This document shows positions 1 to 8,275 of a DNA stretch of 29,746 nt, piece after piece (within the stretch, counting starts at the first letter, position 1; each line of letters starts with the position of its first letter). Both the position numbers and the translations under genes were made by a program. Under the pieces are notes generated by a model that was not told the DNA's origin, did not search any database, and saw only the letters and a list, made by a program, of their open reading frames with translations. This DNA is from JAAYLC01 sp035654795 (lineage in GTDB: Bacteria; Bacteroidota; Bacteroidia; Flavobacteriales; Flavobacteriaceae). The stretch is from positions 1 to 29,746 of the forward strand of contig DASRWC010000012.1 of the NCBI GenBank assembly GCA_035654795.1, written 5' to 3'.

Positions 1-1
1 T

Positions 2-205
2 ACGGTTCCCGGAGTACGCGGAACTGAAAAATGCTTAATTCGGAAAGTAGGTCTGCGTTATCTGGTAGACCTTCATGCTGAAGTTGACGGAGAATTAACT
101 GTGAAAAAAGGTCATAAAATAGCTCATGATTTAAAGGACACGTTGATGCATAAATTGCCACAACTCGCCGATGTGCTTATTCACATTGAACCGGAAGATT
201 TATAA
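2..205 (+). CDS. Cation diffusion facilitator, C-terminal end (partial)
   Basis: This reading frame is open from the left edge of the window and stops at TAA 203-205, so only the last 67 codons are present. The visible part fits the cytoplasmic C-terminal domain of cation diffusion facilitator (CDF) metal/proton antiporters. It shows the run LRYLVDLHAEVDGELTV, then KKGHKIAHDLKD, and ends in DVLIHIEPEDL. In this family the HxxV, GH-A and IHIEP stretches belong to the metallochaperone-like fold that dimerises and binds Zn or similar divalent metals. The membrane part lies outside the window, so the metal cannot be told. It converges with the response-regulator gene; the gap between them holds a hairpin. 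Identification is from recognised family sequence. A non-CDF protein is unlikely given the ending. Confidence 0.82.
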   Translation, partial: TVPGVRGTEKCLIRKVGLRYLVDLHAEVDGELTVKKGHKIAHDLKDTLMHKLPQLADVLIHIEPEDL

Positions 206-215
206 ATAAAGAAAA

Positions 216-239
216 AACGCCACGGATTTCCGCAGCGTT
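216..239 (-). terminator. Rho-independent terminator of the nine-gene minus-strand run
   Basis: Read on the minus strand, AACGC and GCGTT (with inner CGG/CCG pairs) form a GC-rich hairpin followed directly by a T-rich tract, GCGTTTTTTCTTT. The T tract lies on the minus strand, so it ends transcription of the response-regulator operon. It could also slow plus-strand readthrough from the CDF gene, but the plus strand lacks a good T run. Confidence 0.7.
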
Positions 240-272
240 CTCCATACACTTAATCTTAACGATCTTGTGTTA

Positions 273-989
273 TTACATATCAACTTCGTCTTTCACGACA
301 AGTCGGAATCCTTCTCCATGAATGTTAACTATTTCCACACCGTCATCTTTGCTCAGATATTTTCGAAGTTTGGCAATATAAACGTCCATACTTCTTGACG
401 TGAAATAGTTGTCATCTCTCCATATTTTAGTTAATGCAAGCTCTCTGGGCATCAAATCATTTTTGTGGAGCGCGAGAAGTCTTAATAGTTCGTTTTCTTT
501 TGGTGATAGTTTGATAGGATCCTCATCTTTATAAGTCAAGAATCTAAGTTTTGAATTCAAGAAGAAATTTCCGATTTCAAACTCAAATTGCTTGCTGTCA
601 GCAATAGAATCAGTAGCTTTTCTTTGAATGATAGCTTTAATTTTCATTAAAAGAACTTCTGAGTCGAAAGGTTTGTTTAAATAATCATCTGCACCTACTT
701 TATAGCCTTTCAGTACATCTTCCTTCATTGCTTTGGCTGTAAGAAAAATGATGGGGATATCTTCGTTTTTATCACGAATTTCTTTTGCCAGCGTAAAACC
801 GTCTTTATATGGCATCATCACGTCTAGGATGCAAAGATCAAAATCATCTTTTTTGAACTTTTCAAAGCCTTCCATTCCATTTTTGGCATGGGTGACGGTA
901 TAATCGTTCATCGCCAGATAATCCTTCAGGACAGTTCCGAAATTCGGGTCATCTTCTACAAGAAGAATCTTTTTGTTTTCTGTTTCCAT
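273..989 (-). CDS. OmpR/PhoB-family response regulator
   Basis: A 238-residue two-domain regulator. The receiver domain (about 5-120) has the acidic pair E12-D13-D14, the phospho-acceptor D56 in ILDVMMP, T84 in IFLTAK and K107 in NKPF, so all the standard phosphotransfer residues are present. The C-terminal half (about 135-232) is a winged-helix DNA-binding domain, with LSPKENELLRLL and the typical SMDVYIAKLRKYL recognition helix, ending near IVNIHGEGFRLV. It lies 10 bases downstream of the sensor kinase gene on the same strand, so the two form a cognate pair. The receiver and kinase resemble the RprX/RprY pair of Bacteroidota; the signal sensed and the target genes cannot be read from the sequence. 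The start ATG at 989 gives normal family length. Confidence 0.93.
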   Translation of the reverse strand: METENKKILLVEDDPNFGTVLKDYLAMNDYTVTHAKNGMEGFEKFKKDDFDLCILDVMMPYKDGFTLAKEIRDKNEDIPIIFLTAKAMKEDVLKGYKVGADDYLNKPFDSEVLLMKIKAIIQRKATDSIADSKQFEFEIGNFFLNSKLRFLTYKDEDPIKLSPKENELLRLLALHKNDLMPRELALTKIWRDDNYFTSRSMDVYIAKLRKYLSKDDGVEIVNIHGEGFRLVVKDEVDM

Positions 990-999
990 AATTTAGATA

Positions 1000-2559
1000 T
1001 TAAGATATTAAGTGTAATTTTAAAATGAATGTACTTCCCTTTCCTTTTTCGCTTTCTACATATATTTCTCCTCCGTGATCATCCACAATGCTTTTTACAT
1101 AAGCAAGTCCTAAACCATGCCCTTTGACGTTATGGATATCTCCGGTATGCTCACGATAAAATTTTTCAAAAATTCGCTTTTGTACTGCTTTACTCATACC
1201 GGCTCCCTGGTCTCTAATTTTGAGGATAATGTTATCCTTAACATTTTCCGTGTAAATATCAATTTTAGGTTCTTTCTCCGAGTATTTTACAGCATTGTCT
1301 AGAATATTCACAATAACATTGGTGAGATGTGTTTTATTCCCTAAAACTGAATTTCGAAGTGCTCCGAAATGGGTTTTAATATATCCTCCTTCATTTTCAA
1401 CAATTAACATTAGATGCTTTACGGCATCCTCTGCTACCTCTTTTAGATTAACCGGCTCTTTTGGCAGATCTAGCTCATTTTTTTCGAGTTTAGAAATTCG
1501 TAATACATTTTCTACTTGTGCATGCATTCTATGGCTTTCATCCCGAATCATATTTAAATATCTTTCCAAAAACTCTCTATTATCCTTTACCTTGGGATTT
1601 TTTAAAGAATCTAAAGCCAAATTAATCGTGGCAATAGGTGTTTTAAATTCGTGCGTCATGTTGTTTATAAAATCACTCTTGATCTGCGAAATCTGCCGTT
1701 GTTGAGTGATTTGATAAATAGCACTCCCATATGCCAAAATGATTATGGCTGTAAAGACTAAAGAGAGTACAACCATTCCCAAAATCTCTTTAAATAGCAT
1801 CTCTCTCTTATCGGGAAAGTCAACATACAGTTCATAATTTCTTTTGGAATCATTTAAAAAAAGAGGAACTATATAAGTGCTTTCATTGTGGGTCTCATAA
1901 TTCGCAGAGCGTACTTTAGTTTCTATTCTATTGCTATGCACTGCAAATTCAAAATCTGAATCCAGACCATTTTCCGCTAATTCATCCTCAAGCAGCTTTT
2001 GTATCTCATCGGCACTGATACGATTATAAATTGGAATCAAAGAAGAAATTTCTCCAATAAAATCTTCAAACTGTTTCCGTTCATAATCTTTTAAACGCGT
2101 AAATGACTCTACTTTCGTTTCGGTAACCGGGTTTCCATCTAATCCGGAGGTTATTGTGGTCTTGGTTTTCTTATTCGTCAATTTTTTGAATTGTACGCTA
2201 TCTCTGCCGGTATCAAAAATATTTGCAGAAAATTTGTAATCCTGTTCTAAGAGTCCGTCTGTAAAAATGTGAGTTTCGTTGGAGGCTTTGTCTCTTGAAC
2301 GATAAGCAAGCTCGGTAATGGTTACATTATTCGGGAGGGTAACACTATCAAGTTGGGCACTGTATATTTGATAATAAGTCTCCACTTCTTTGAGTTGAAT
2401 TTTTTTAGATACTGAAAGAAGTACTTGTCTTACATTAATGGTAAATTGATCCTGTTTGGTTTTGTAAGCGTCAGAAATCCAATACAGCTGTACGAAAACA
2501 ATCCCCAACAACGAAATGCTCATCAATGCAATGAGAAGTACGAATAATTTTTTATTCAT
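1000..2559 (-). CDS. Sensor histidine kinase (RprX-like)
   Basis: A 519-residue membrane kinase. There is an N-terminal membrane span (about 5-28), a periplasmic sensor region of roughly 230 residues with no family I recognise, and a second span (about 258-280). The dimerisation/phosphoacceptor helix carries H303 in MTHEFKTPIATI. The ATPase domain has the N box TNVIVNILDNAVKYS (413-427), the G1 box around DQGAGM (450-455), the F box IFEKFYRE and the G2 box GHGLGLAYV (480-488). All catalytic motifs are intact. No HAMP domain is obvious. It lies 10 bases upstream of the response regulator and 68 bases downstream of coaE, so it may be co-transcribed with the biosynthetic genes or have its own promoter in that gap. 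RprX-like naming is from overall resemblance and is less certain than the kinase call. Confidence 0.92.
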   Translation of the reverse strand: MNKKLFVLLIALMSISLLGIVFVQLYWISDAYKTKQDQFTINVRQVLLSVSKKIQLKEVETYYQIYSAQLDSVTLPNNVTITELAYRSRDKASNETHIFTDGLLEQDYKFSANIFDTGRDSVQFKKLTNKKTKTTITSGLDGNPVTETKVESFTRLKDYERKQFEDFIGEISSLIPIYNRISADEIQKLLEDELAENGLDSDFEFAVHSNRIETKVRSANYETHNESTYIVPLFLNDSKRNYELYVDFPDKREMLFKEILGMVVLSLVFTAIIILAYGSAIYQITQQRQISQIKSDFINNMTHEFKTPIATINLALDSLKNPKVKDNREFLERYLNMIRDESHRMHAQVENVLRISKLEKNELDLPKEPVNLKEVAEDAVKHLMLIVENEGGYIKTHFGALRNSVLGNKTHLTNVIVNILDNAVKYSEKEPKIDIYTENVKDNIILKIRDQGAGMSKAVQKRIFEKFYREHTGDIHNVKGHGLGLAYVKSIVDDHGGEIYVESEKGKGSTFILKLHLIS

Positions 2560-2627
2560 ATCCCAAAAATATCATTTTAACATTTAGAAGTTTTGTGCTT
2601 TAACCAAAAGTTAACAAAATGAAGACG

Positions 2628-3212
2628 CTAACAATCGGCATCTAGAAGAATGTGGAGATTCTTAACTTTTATTAATGTTTCTGTCTGATGAAGATTTTCG
2701 ATAATATAATCGGCCAATGCTTTTTTTTGTTCTTCCGGCCACTGATTTCTCATTCGTGCCATTACTTGTTCGCGGGTAACATTGTCCCGTTGCATCACAC
2801 GCAGAATCCGTTCTTCTTCAGGAGCTGTCACTAAAATTACTGCATCGCAGAATTGATAACTTCCGCTCTCAAATAGGATGGCTGCTTCTTTTAAAACGTA
2901 TGGACTTTTTTGACGAGAAACCCATTCTTTGAAGTGAGCCGCTACCTCGGGATGAATTATTTGATTTACCTTTTCGAGAATTTTTTTATCGCTAAAGATA
3001 ATCTCTGCAAGTTTTTTCCTATCAAGTTTCCCTTCCTTGTATAATTCGTTCCCTAAAAGATTGGTCAATCCGGTCTTGATAGTTTCAGAGGTATCATTTA
3101 ATTTTTTAGCCTCATCATCAGCATAATAAACAGGAACTCCCAGTTCTTCAAACATGCGAGCCACTGTGGTTTTACCACTTCCGATTCCACCGGTCAGTCC
3201 AATAATCTTCAT
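2628..3212 (-). CDS. coaE: Dephospho-CoA kinase
   Basis: A 194-residue P-loop kinase that would phosphorylate the 3'-hydroxyl of the ribose of dephospho-CoA, the last step of coenzyme A synthesis in the cytoplasm. The N-terminus MKIIGLTGGIGSGKT contains the Walker A loop GGIGSGKT (8-15). It is followed by VYYADDEAKKL, the acidic substrate-side motif of the family, and the lid region RVMQRDNVTREQVMARM. Length matches the usual 190-210 residues. The start ATG immediately abuts the stop of the upstream YbbR-domain gene (no spacer), so translation is probably coupled. The last residues have no unusual feature. Confidence 0.95.
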   Translation of the reverse strand: MKIIGLTGGIGSGKTTVARMFEELGVPVYYADDEAKKLNDTSETIKTGLTNLLGNELYKEGKLDRKKLAEIIFSDKKILEKVNQIIHPEVAAHFKEWVSRQKSPYVLKEAAILFESGSYQFCDAVILVTAPEEERILRVMQRDNVTREQVMARMRNQWPEEQKKALADYIIENLHQTETLIKVKNLHILLDADC

Positions 3213-4163
3213 TTAATTCTTAAAGATGAAATAATCAATTTTTTTTGGATCAAGAGAAATGTTAACTGCCTTCTCCGGTTTTTTTACTAATTCGGGTAGC
3301 ATAAAGTTCTGATCGGCATTTCGCTTTGCAAAATCGCATATCAGCTTGAAGTTTTTAGCACTGACTTCTTTGAAATCGTCGATGGAAATATCAAAAGTCA
3401 CAGTTACGTGAGCCGGAACTAATTTCAATTCCATGCCCGGCGGTAAATTTATTATTTCCACAGGCAACGTAAACTGCTCTTGAGAAAACTCAGAAACATC
3501 CCATTGCAGGAGAACATTTTCAGGATTAACAGCCACAGCTTCTACGGGAGGCAAGGCAATCCCTACTTGCTCAGAAATATTTCGATGAACATCTCTAAGA
3601 GTCAGTACTTGGGTAAAAATGGAATCTATTTTTTCCACATCAGCCTGTGGCCCGGCAATAACCACAGAATCGGGAATGGTTTCCATATTTTCAACACCTT
3701 TAAAGCCATTTCTAAAATCAATATCGGTTTTTGCAACTACTTTAACCTTCTTTAGAATAACCGGATCCAGTTTCACTATCAGAGGATCAGGATTCAGATT
3801 TCTTACTTCCAAATATTTGTTAAACTGAGCTTCTAATTGCTGTAAAATTTCATTTTTTGGAACGGCAAAGCTGTCTCGTTCTTTGGTATAAAATTTATCG
3901 ATTTCAATATCTAACACGGGTCTTTTAAACTTATAAAAGAGAATTTCAAAACCATTTGCCGTAAGATCATAAGTTATTTTCTTAGCATTGTTGCTACTTA
4001 GAACAGCGGTTTCAGGAAGGTTTTGATACCTGATATCGGCTTGCATGGAAGAAGTAAATTCTCTACTAAATTTTGTCAATACCCAAAACACGCCGGCTAT
4101 TCCCAGGAAAAACAGAAACCGTTTTATTTTTTGATTCGAGTATCTTTTTAGTAGTTTGGTCAT
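3213..4163 (-). CDS. YbbR/CdaR-like domain membrane protein
   Basis: A 316-residue protein with a short basic cytoplasmic start, one membrane span (about 13-32, RFLFFLGIAGVFWVLTKF) and an extracytoplasmic remainder rich in beta strands. Stretches such as RYQNLPETAVLSSN and DSVVIAGPQADVEKIDSI match YbbR-type repeats. In Firmicutes YbbR (CdaR) proteins regulate the diadenylate cyclase CdaA, but no cyclase gene is beside this one. In Bacteroidota a YbbR-domain gene next to coaE is a familiar arrangement. Its stop abuts the coaE start. The job here is unknown: an envelope-facing accessory protein is the most that can be said. Confidence 0.8.
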   Translation of the reverse strand: MTKLLKRYSNQKIKRFLFFLGIAGVFWVLTKFSREFTSSMQADIRYQNLPETAVLSSNNAKKITYDLTANGFEILFYKFKRPVLDIEIDKFYTKERDSFAVPKNEILQQLEAQFNKYLEVRNLNPDPLIVKLDPVILKKVKVVAKTDIDFRNGFKGVENMETIPDSVVIAGPQADVEKIDSIFTQVLTLRDVHRNISEQVGIALPPVEAVAVNPENVLLQWDVSEFSQEQFTLPVEIINLPPGMELKLVPAHVTVTFDISIDDFKEVSAKNFKLICDFAKRNADQNFMLPELVKKPEKAVNISLDPKKIDYFIFKN

Positions 4164-4186
4164 GAACTATTCTTAATGAGCTAAAA

Positions 4187-5179
4187 TTACTCAAAAAATA
4201 AAAATGGAAAACGCTCTTTGGGGTCTTTGCCAAATAAATGAATGGCAACAAAGGATTTTATATATGCTGCACCATATCCAAAAAACTGAACAAAAAGAGC
4301 TATCAGAGATAAAAAGCCAATATATAGGTTTTGGTTTTTTATAGAAGAATCAACCAAAACTGCAATAAGATAGCATACTAGAGGCAAAATGAACAATGGA
4401 TTTAAGAAAGACAGGATTACCGAAAATAATGTTCCAAGCATAAAAAGTGATGGAAACCAGAATGTCAATTTAGCCGATTCCGGATGCCATAAATTTAATA
4501 TGGGTCTAACCAAACCGAATTTTTTCACCTGGTGGTAAAATTTACCCCATGAAATTCGTCGTTTATGATAAACAAAGGCATCCTTTATCATTGCACTTTT
4601 AAATCCCATCTTCCATAGCCTCTGTGTTAGGTCTGGATCTTCTCCTGGGTGAATTTTTCCAAATCCACCCGATTTTTCGAAGGCATTCTTAGAGATCCCC
4701 ATATTGAAACTGCGAGGTTCAAATCGTTGGATGGCCTTACTACCTCCGCGTATCCCACCGGTAGTGAAAAAGGACGTCATTACATAATTAATGGCTTTTT
4801 GCAATGGAGTAAAACTTTGATGTGCAGCATCAGGCCCTCCAAAGAAATCGATCGGAGAAGCCTTTAGCATACGATCAACAACAGAAAGGTAATGGGGCGG
4901 CAGTAAACAATCGGAATCAAGAATAATAAAATAATTTCCTTTAGCTCTTCTCATTCCGAAATTTCGAGAATCACCAGGACCTGAATTTGGTTTCTTGTAA
5001 TATGAAATTTGGAGTTGTGAAAATTCCTTAACCACATCCGCGGCTTCCAAAGTTGATCCATCTTCAACAATAACGATTTCAAATGTTGAGTCAAAATTAA
5101 GATCACACATGGAATTGAGAAGTTCCCGAATTTCTTCCGGCCTGTTATACACAGGAATAATAAAAGAATAATACATCAT
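4187..5179 (-). CDS. Family 2 glycosyltransferase with C-terminal membrane segments
   Basis: A 330-residue inverting glycosyltransferase of the GT-A fold. The N-terminus YSFIIPVYNRPEEIREL and IVIVEDGS bind the nucleotide sugar; the metal-binding DxD-type motif is DSD at 88-90 (FIILDSDC), and the acceptor-side acidic pair is E180-D181 in HPGEDPDL. About 240-315 is hydrophobic and likely forms two or three membrane segments, so the enzyme acts at the inner membrane on a lipid-linked or membrane acceptor. The sugar and acceptor are not deducible. Its ATG overlaps the menE stop (ATGA, 5176-5179), so it is translated as part of the menaquinone run although no link to quinone synthesis is known. 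A second ATG directly follows the first. Confidence 0.88.
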   Translation of the reverse strand: MMYYSFIIPVYNRPEEIRELLNSMCDLNFDSTFEIVIVEDGSTLEAADVVKEFSQLQISYYKKPNSGPGDSRNFGMRRAKGNYFIILDSDCLLPPHYLSVVDRMLKASPIDFFGGPDAAHQSFTPLQKAINYVMTSFFTTGGIRGGSKAIQRFEPRSFNMGISKNAFEKSGGFGKIHPGEDPDLTQRLWKMGFKSAMIKDAFVYHKRRISWGKFYHQVKKFGLVRPILNLWHPESAKLTFWFPSLFMLGTLFSVILSFLNPLFILPLVCYLIAVLVDSSIKNQNLYIGFLSLIALFVQFFGYGAAYIKSFVAIHLFGKDPKERFPFLFFE

Positions 5180-6243
5180 TTTATATCCAATTGTTCTAAA
5201 ATAGCATGACGCTTAATTTTTCCTGTCTCTGTGTAAATAAATGTGGGTAAGGAATAGATTTTTTTCGGACGTTCAAAAGGATGCAATGCGTTGAAAGATT
5301 CTTCTATAGAGCTAGTAGATTCCGTGGATTCTACAATTAAAATAACTCTTTCTCCCAATGCGGGGTCTTTTTCAGAGGCTATAAAAAATGGTACATCAAT
5401 TTTATTACTTAGTTTTCTTTCCAAACTTTCGGGATATATTTTGACACCTCCACTGTTGATTACATTGTCCAATCTTCCTAAATAGATAAATTCGCGATCC
5501 GAAATTAACCGCACCACATCATTTGTTTCAATTGGAACATCAGAAATTTTAGGAGCAGTTATAATTAAACAGTCGTCTTTATCCTGCCTTAATCTCACTC
5601 CCGGTAGAGCTTGATAAATTTCACTTCTTCCTGATCCGTTTATAGCGCGTACCGCAATGTGGCTTATGGTCTCTGTCATTCCATAAGTAGCGAAAACAGT
5701 GCTCTCGCATTTTTGGAGGCGGTTTTCCAATTCTGTAGAAACAATCCCACCGCCAATTATGATTTTTTTTGCTTTATCCAGGTGATCAATGGAATGAAAC
5801 AGCTGATAAGGAACCATAGCGGTAAAATCATAAGAATTGTGCACGGCTTCAAGCGGATTTTTTGAAGGTGTTACAACGTCTATACTCCATCCTCCCACCA
5901 TAGCTCTCGCCATCATCATCTTTCCTCCAATGTATTGAGTGGACATGCAGAGAAGCGCGGTAGATCCGGGATTGAGCTCAAAAATTTCTATAGTGGCCTG
6001 TGCACTGTTTCTCACATTTTCCTTATTTAATAAAATCTGCTTCGGTCTTCCCGTTGATCCTGAAGTGTGGGCAGTGATATGTGAAGAATCATTTAACCAT
6101 TCTAAAATGAATCCGCTTGCTTCAAGTTTTTCTGTTGAAGTGCCGGACACAGCCAAATCTTCGCAATAAGCAATTAGCTCATTTTTGGAGGAGAATGTCT
6201 TGCCGCAAAATTTGAACTGTGGGTGTAAAAAATTTAAGGTCAT
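5176..6243 (-). CDS. menE: o-Succinylbenzoate-CoA ligase (MenE-type AMP-binding enzyme)
   Basis: A 355-residue adenylate-forming enzyme, predicted to activate o-succinylbenzoate with ATP and CoA in menaquinone synthesis. Motifs in order: the phosphate loop TAHTSGSTGRPKQ (58-69), YGMTET (187-192), YLGRLDNVINSGGVKIYPESLE split around the hinge (254-275), and the C-terminal TGKIKR with the catalytic lysine K342. It is about 100 residues shorter than the E. coli enzyme because the N-terminal subdomain is reduced, which is usual for Bacteroidota MenE. The assignment leans on neighbours menC and menA in the same operon. It overlaps the CPBP gene by 4 bases upstream and the glycosyltransferase by 4 bases downstream, so coupled translation is likely. 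Another acyl-CoA ligase is possible but less likely here. Confidence 0.88.
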   Translation of the reverse strand: MTLNFLHPQFKFCGKTFSSKNELIAYCEDLAVSGTSTEKLEASGFILEWLNDSSHITAHTSGSTGRPKQILLNKENVRNSAQATIEIFELNPGSTALLCMSTQYIGGKMMMARAMVGGWSIDVVTPSKNPLEAVHNSYDFTAMVPYQLFHSIDHLDKAKKIIIGGGIVSTELENRLQKCESTVFATYGMTETISHIAVRAINGSGRSEIYQALPGVRLRQDKDDCLIITAPKISDVPIETNDVVRLISDREFIYLGRLDNVINSGGVKIYPESLERKLSNKIDVPFFIASEKDPALGERVILIVESTESTSSIEESFNALHPFERPKKIYSLPTFIYTETGKIKRHAILEQLDIK

Positions 6244-7190
6244 TGATCATTCTCTTTTTTTACTATGGGTTCTCGAACCTTTCCAAACAACTTTTCTTGC
6301 CAGTTACTCCATTTATATTTGCGGGAAAACAAGAGCAAGATCAAAGGATAAATAACAAAAACCGGAAATAATACATCTGCGCCTGCAGTCGGTTCTGAGA
6401 TATCTTTTAAGATAGAGGGTGTTTTGAAAACGGTCCAATCAGCGGTAACTAAAATTGCACCGATTAAATTATTTGCTGCGTGGTATCCCAATGCCAATTC
6501 CATACCCTCGTCCATCAATGTCATAATTCCTAAAAGAAATCCGGTTCCTATATAGTAAATCATTATAACCGGTCCCACTTTCATGACTTCGGGGTTAAAA
6601 AAGTGGAGCCCTCCGAAAATTACAGATGTGATAATTAAGGGAAGCCATCGATTTCCGACATTTACGCCTATTCCCTGCATGAGATATCCTCTGAACAAAT
6701 ACTCCTCAAAACTTGTTTGAATCGGAATCATAACGAGGGCGATTAAAAAAAGACCAACAAAAGGAGCAAGCTCAAATTGCACAATAAAATCATTCGGATT
6801 TTGAAAATATGCAACACCTGTAATGACAATATTTAGAGCCGCTACAATTCCAAATGCAAAAAATATTCTCCGCCAATCCACCTTTTTTCTCGCGGTAGTG
6901 AGAGTCTTGAATTTTTGTCTGTGAAAGAACCGCACCACCAAATAAAGTACTCCCATACCAATAGCAAAACTTAGGAGCATAAGGAACAGTGTCAAATTTG
7001 GATCAAGAATACTTAATAACGTATTCTGATCTCGAATGTCTGTCATATTTCCTTGAACTGTATAAATTTTGAAGGCAACAACTATCATTAACGGAATTGC
7101 CCCCAATTGACTTCCCAGGAAAGCTATTAGAGCTCCCGCCAAATAACGCCACCATTCATGAAGGGAACGGAATGCTTGTTCTATGTACAT
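6240..7190 (-). CDS. CPBP-family intramembrane glutamic protease
   Basis: A 316-residue polytopic membrane protein with about eight hydrophobic segments. It carries the three conserved CPBP (Abi/Rce1-like) motifs: EEYLFRGYL with E162, E163 and R167; FGGLHFF with H196; and the HxxxN motif of GYHAANN with H237 and N241. These residues form the catalytic site of Rce1-type glutamic proteases, so the protein should be active. The substrate is unknown. The gene sits between menC (10-base overlap) and menE (4-base overlap), so it is produced with the menaquinone enzymes. A CPBP gene at this place is, to my recollection, common in Flavobacteriia, which argues for a functional rather than accidental link, but no role in quinone synthesis is established. 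Confidence 0.9.
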   Translation of the reverse strand: MYIEQAFRSLHEWWRYLAGALIAFLGSQLGAIPLMIVVAFKIYTVQGNMTDIRDQNTLLSILDPNLTLFLMLLSFAIGMGVLYLVVRFFHRQKFKTLTTARKKVDWRRIFFAFGIVAALNIVITGVAYFQNPNDFIVQFELAPFVGLFLIALVMIPIQTSFEEYLFRGYLMQGIGVNVGNRWLPLIITSVIFGGLHFFNPEVMKVGPVIMIYYIGTGFLLGIMTLMDEGMELALGYHAANNLIGAILVTADWTVFKTPSILKDISEPTAGADVLFPVFVIYPLILLLFSRKYKWSNWQEKLFGKVREPIVKKENDQ

Positions 7191-8242
7191 GGATTAAAAT
7201 TTTTTTCGAAAAATGAGGTCTCCCATTTTTTATTCTTGTTGTAGTATAAGGATCCTTGAAAAACTTCCAACGGAGAATCCATGTTATTAGTATAAAGACT
7301 TCCCGTGCCCAAGCCTTGTGGCATAAGCACATTTTTGGAATAGGTATACTGGGCTATTGCATTAAGGCCAACATTACTCTCCAAAGCTGATGTTATCCAC
7401 CATCCGCTATTTCTTTTTTCTATCTCTTCAATCCAAAAATCACAGTGGTGAAATCCTCCAATTAAGGATGGCTTCAGGATAATATATTGAGGTTGTATGG
7501 TATCCAAAAGCTCGTTTTTTCGCTCTTTGCTAACAACTCCGATTAGCTCTTCATCCAGCGCAATGGGTATGGGTGTGTTTTCGCACAACTGAGCCATCTC
7601 TTGCCATTGACCGGCTTTAATGGGCTGTTCTATGGAGTGAATATCCAGATCTGATAATCTTTTTAATTTTTCCGATGCTTCTATGACTGAAAATGCGCCG
7701 TTCGCATCTACCCTCAAAGTTACTTCCTTGGAAGAATATTCTCTTCTAATGGATTTAAGAAGTTCATATTCGGTTTCAAAATCGATGGCTCCCACTTTCA
7801 TTTTTACGGTAGTAAATCCGTCCTCCAATTTTTTGGCAATCTGATTTGCCATAAATTGTTTATCGCCCATCCATACAAGTCCATTTATTGGAATCCCTTG
7901 ATTTTCTGAAGTAAATGAAGAAGGATAAAGTAAAAATGGATTTGGAGAACTTAATGATCTAAAGGCAGTTTCCAGCCCCATTCGGATCGATGGAAACTCA
8001 TCAGTTTCCTTAAGCAAGGCGTCCTCCCCTATTTTGATGTTGTTACAGATCCAAGACAATTTTTCTTCATAATCAGGACGATCATCAACTGACAGCCCTC
8101 TTAACAGTCCGCATTCGCCTATCCCAAATTTCTCATTATCCTTCAAAATCAAAAAGAAACTCTCCTTTTCTCTAAGCACTCCTCTAGAGGTGCCGCCCGG
8201 AATTTTGAATTGAAGTACATGTCTCTTGTATGTTGCTTTCAT
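7181..8242 (-). CDS. menC: o-Succinylbenzoate synthase (enolase superfamily)
   Basis: A 353-residue enolase-superfamily enzyme expected to dehydrate SHCHC to o-succinylbenzoate in menaquinone synthesis. The catalytic pieces are visible in order: KMK (K147, K149; K149 the general base), metal ligands D179 in LRVDANGAF, E205 in IEQPI and D230 in IALDEEL, and the second lysine K257 in IILKPSLIGG. The N-terminal capping domain is about residues 1-110. Dipeptide epimerases and other muconate-lactonising-like enzymes share this set, so the menC call rests on the menA and menE neighbours. It starts 33 bases after menA stops and overlaps the CPBP start by 10 bases. Confidence 0.88.
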   Translation of the reverse strand: MKATYKRHVLQFKIPGGTSRGVLREKESFFLILKDNEKFGIGECGLLRGLSVDDRPDYEEKLSWICNNIKIGEDALLKETDEFPSIRMGLETAFRSLSSPNPFLLYPSSFTSENQGIPINGLVWMGDKQFMANQIAKKLEDGFTTVKMKVGAIDFETEYELLKSIRREYSSKEVTLRVDANGAFSVIEASEKLKRLSDLDIHSIEQPIKAGQWQEMAQLCENTPIPIALDEELIGVVSKERKNELLDTIQPQYIILKPSLIGGFHHCDFWIEEIEKRNSGWWITSALESNVGLNAIAQYTYSKNVLMPQGLGTGSLYTNNMDSPLEVFQGSLYYNKNKKWETSFFEKNFNPCT

Positions 8243-8275
8243 CTACTCTTTTAACATTAGGGGTTAAAGATAATT

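Noticed and set aside
1117..1705. Plus-strand frames opposite the sensor kinase
   Set aside because: They lie antisense to intact kinase motifs and have no recognisable domain, so they are shadows.
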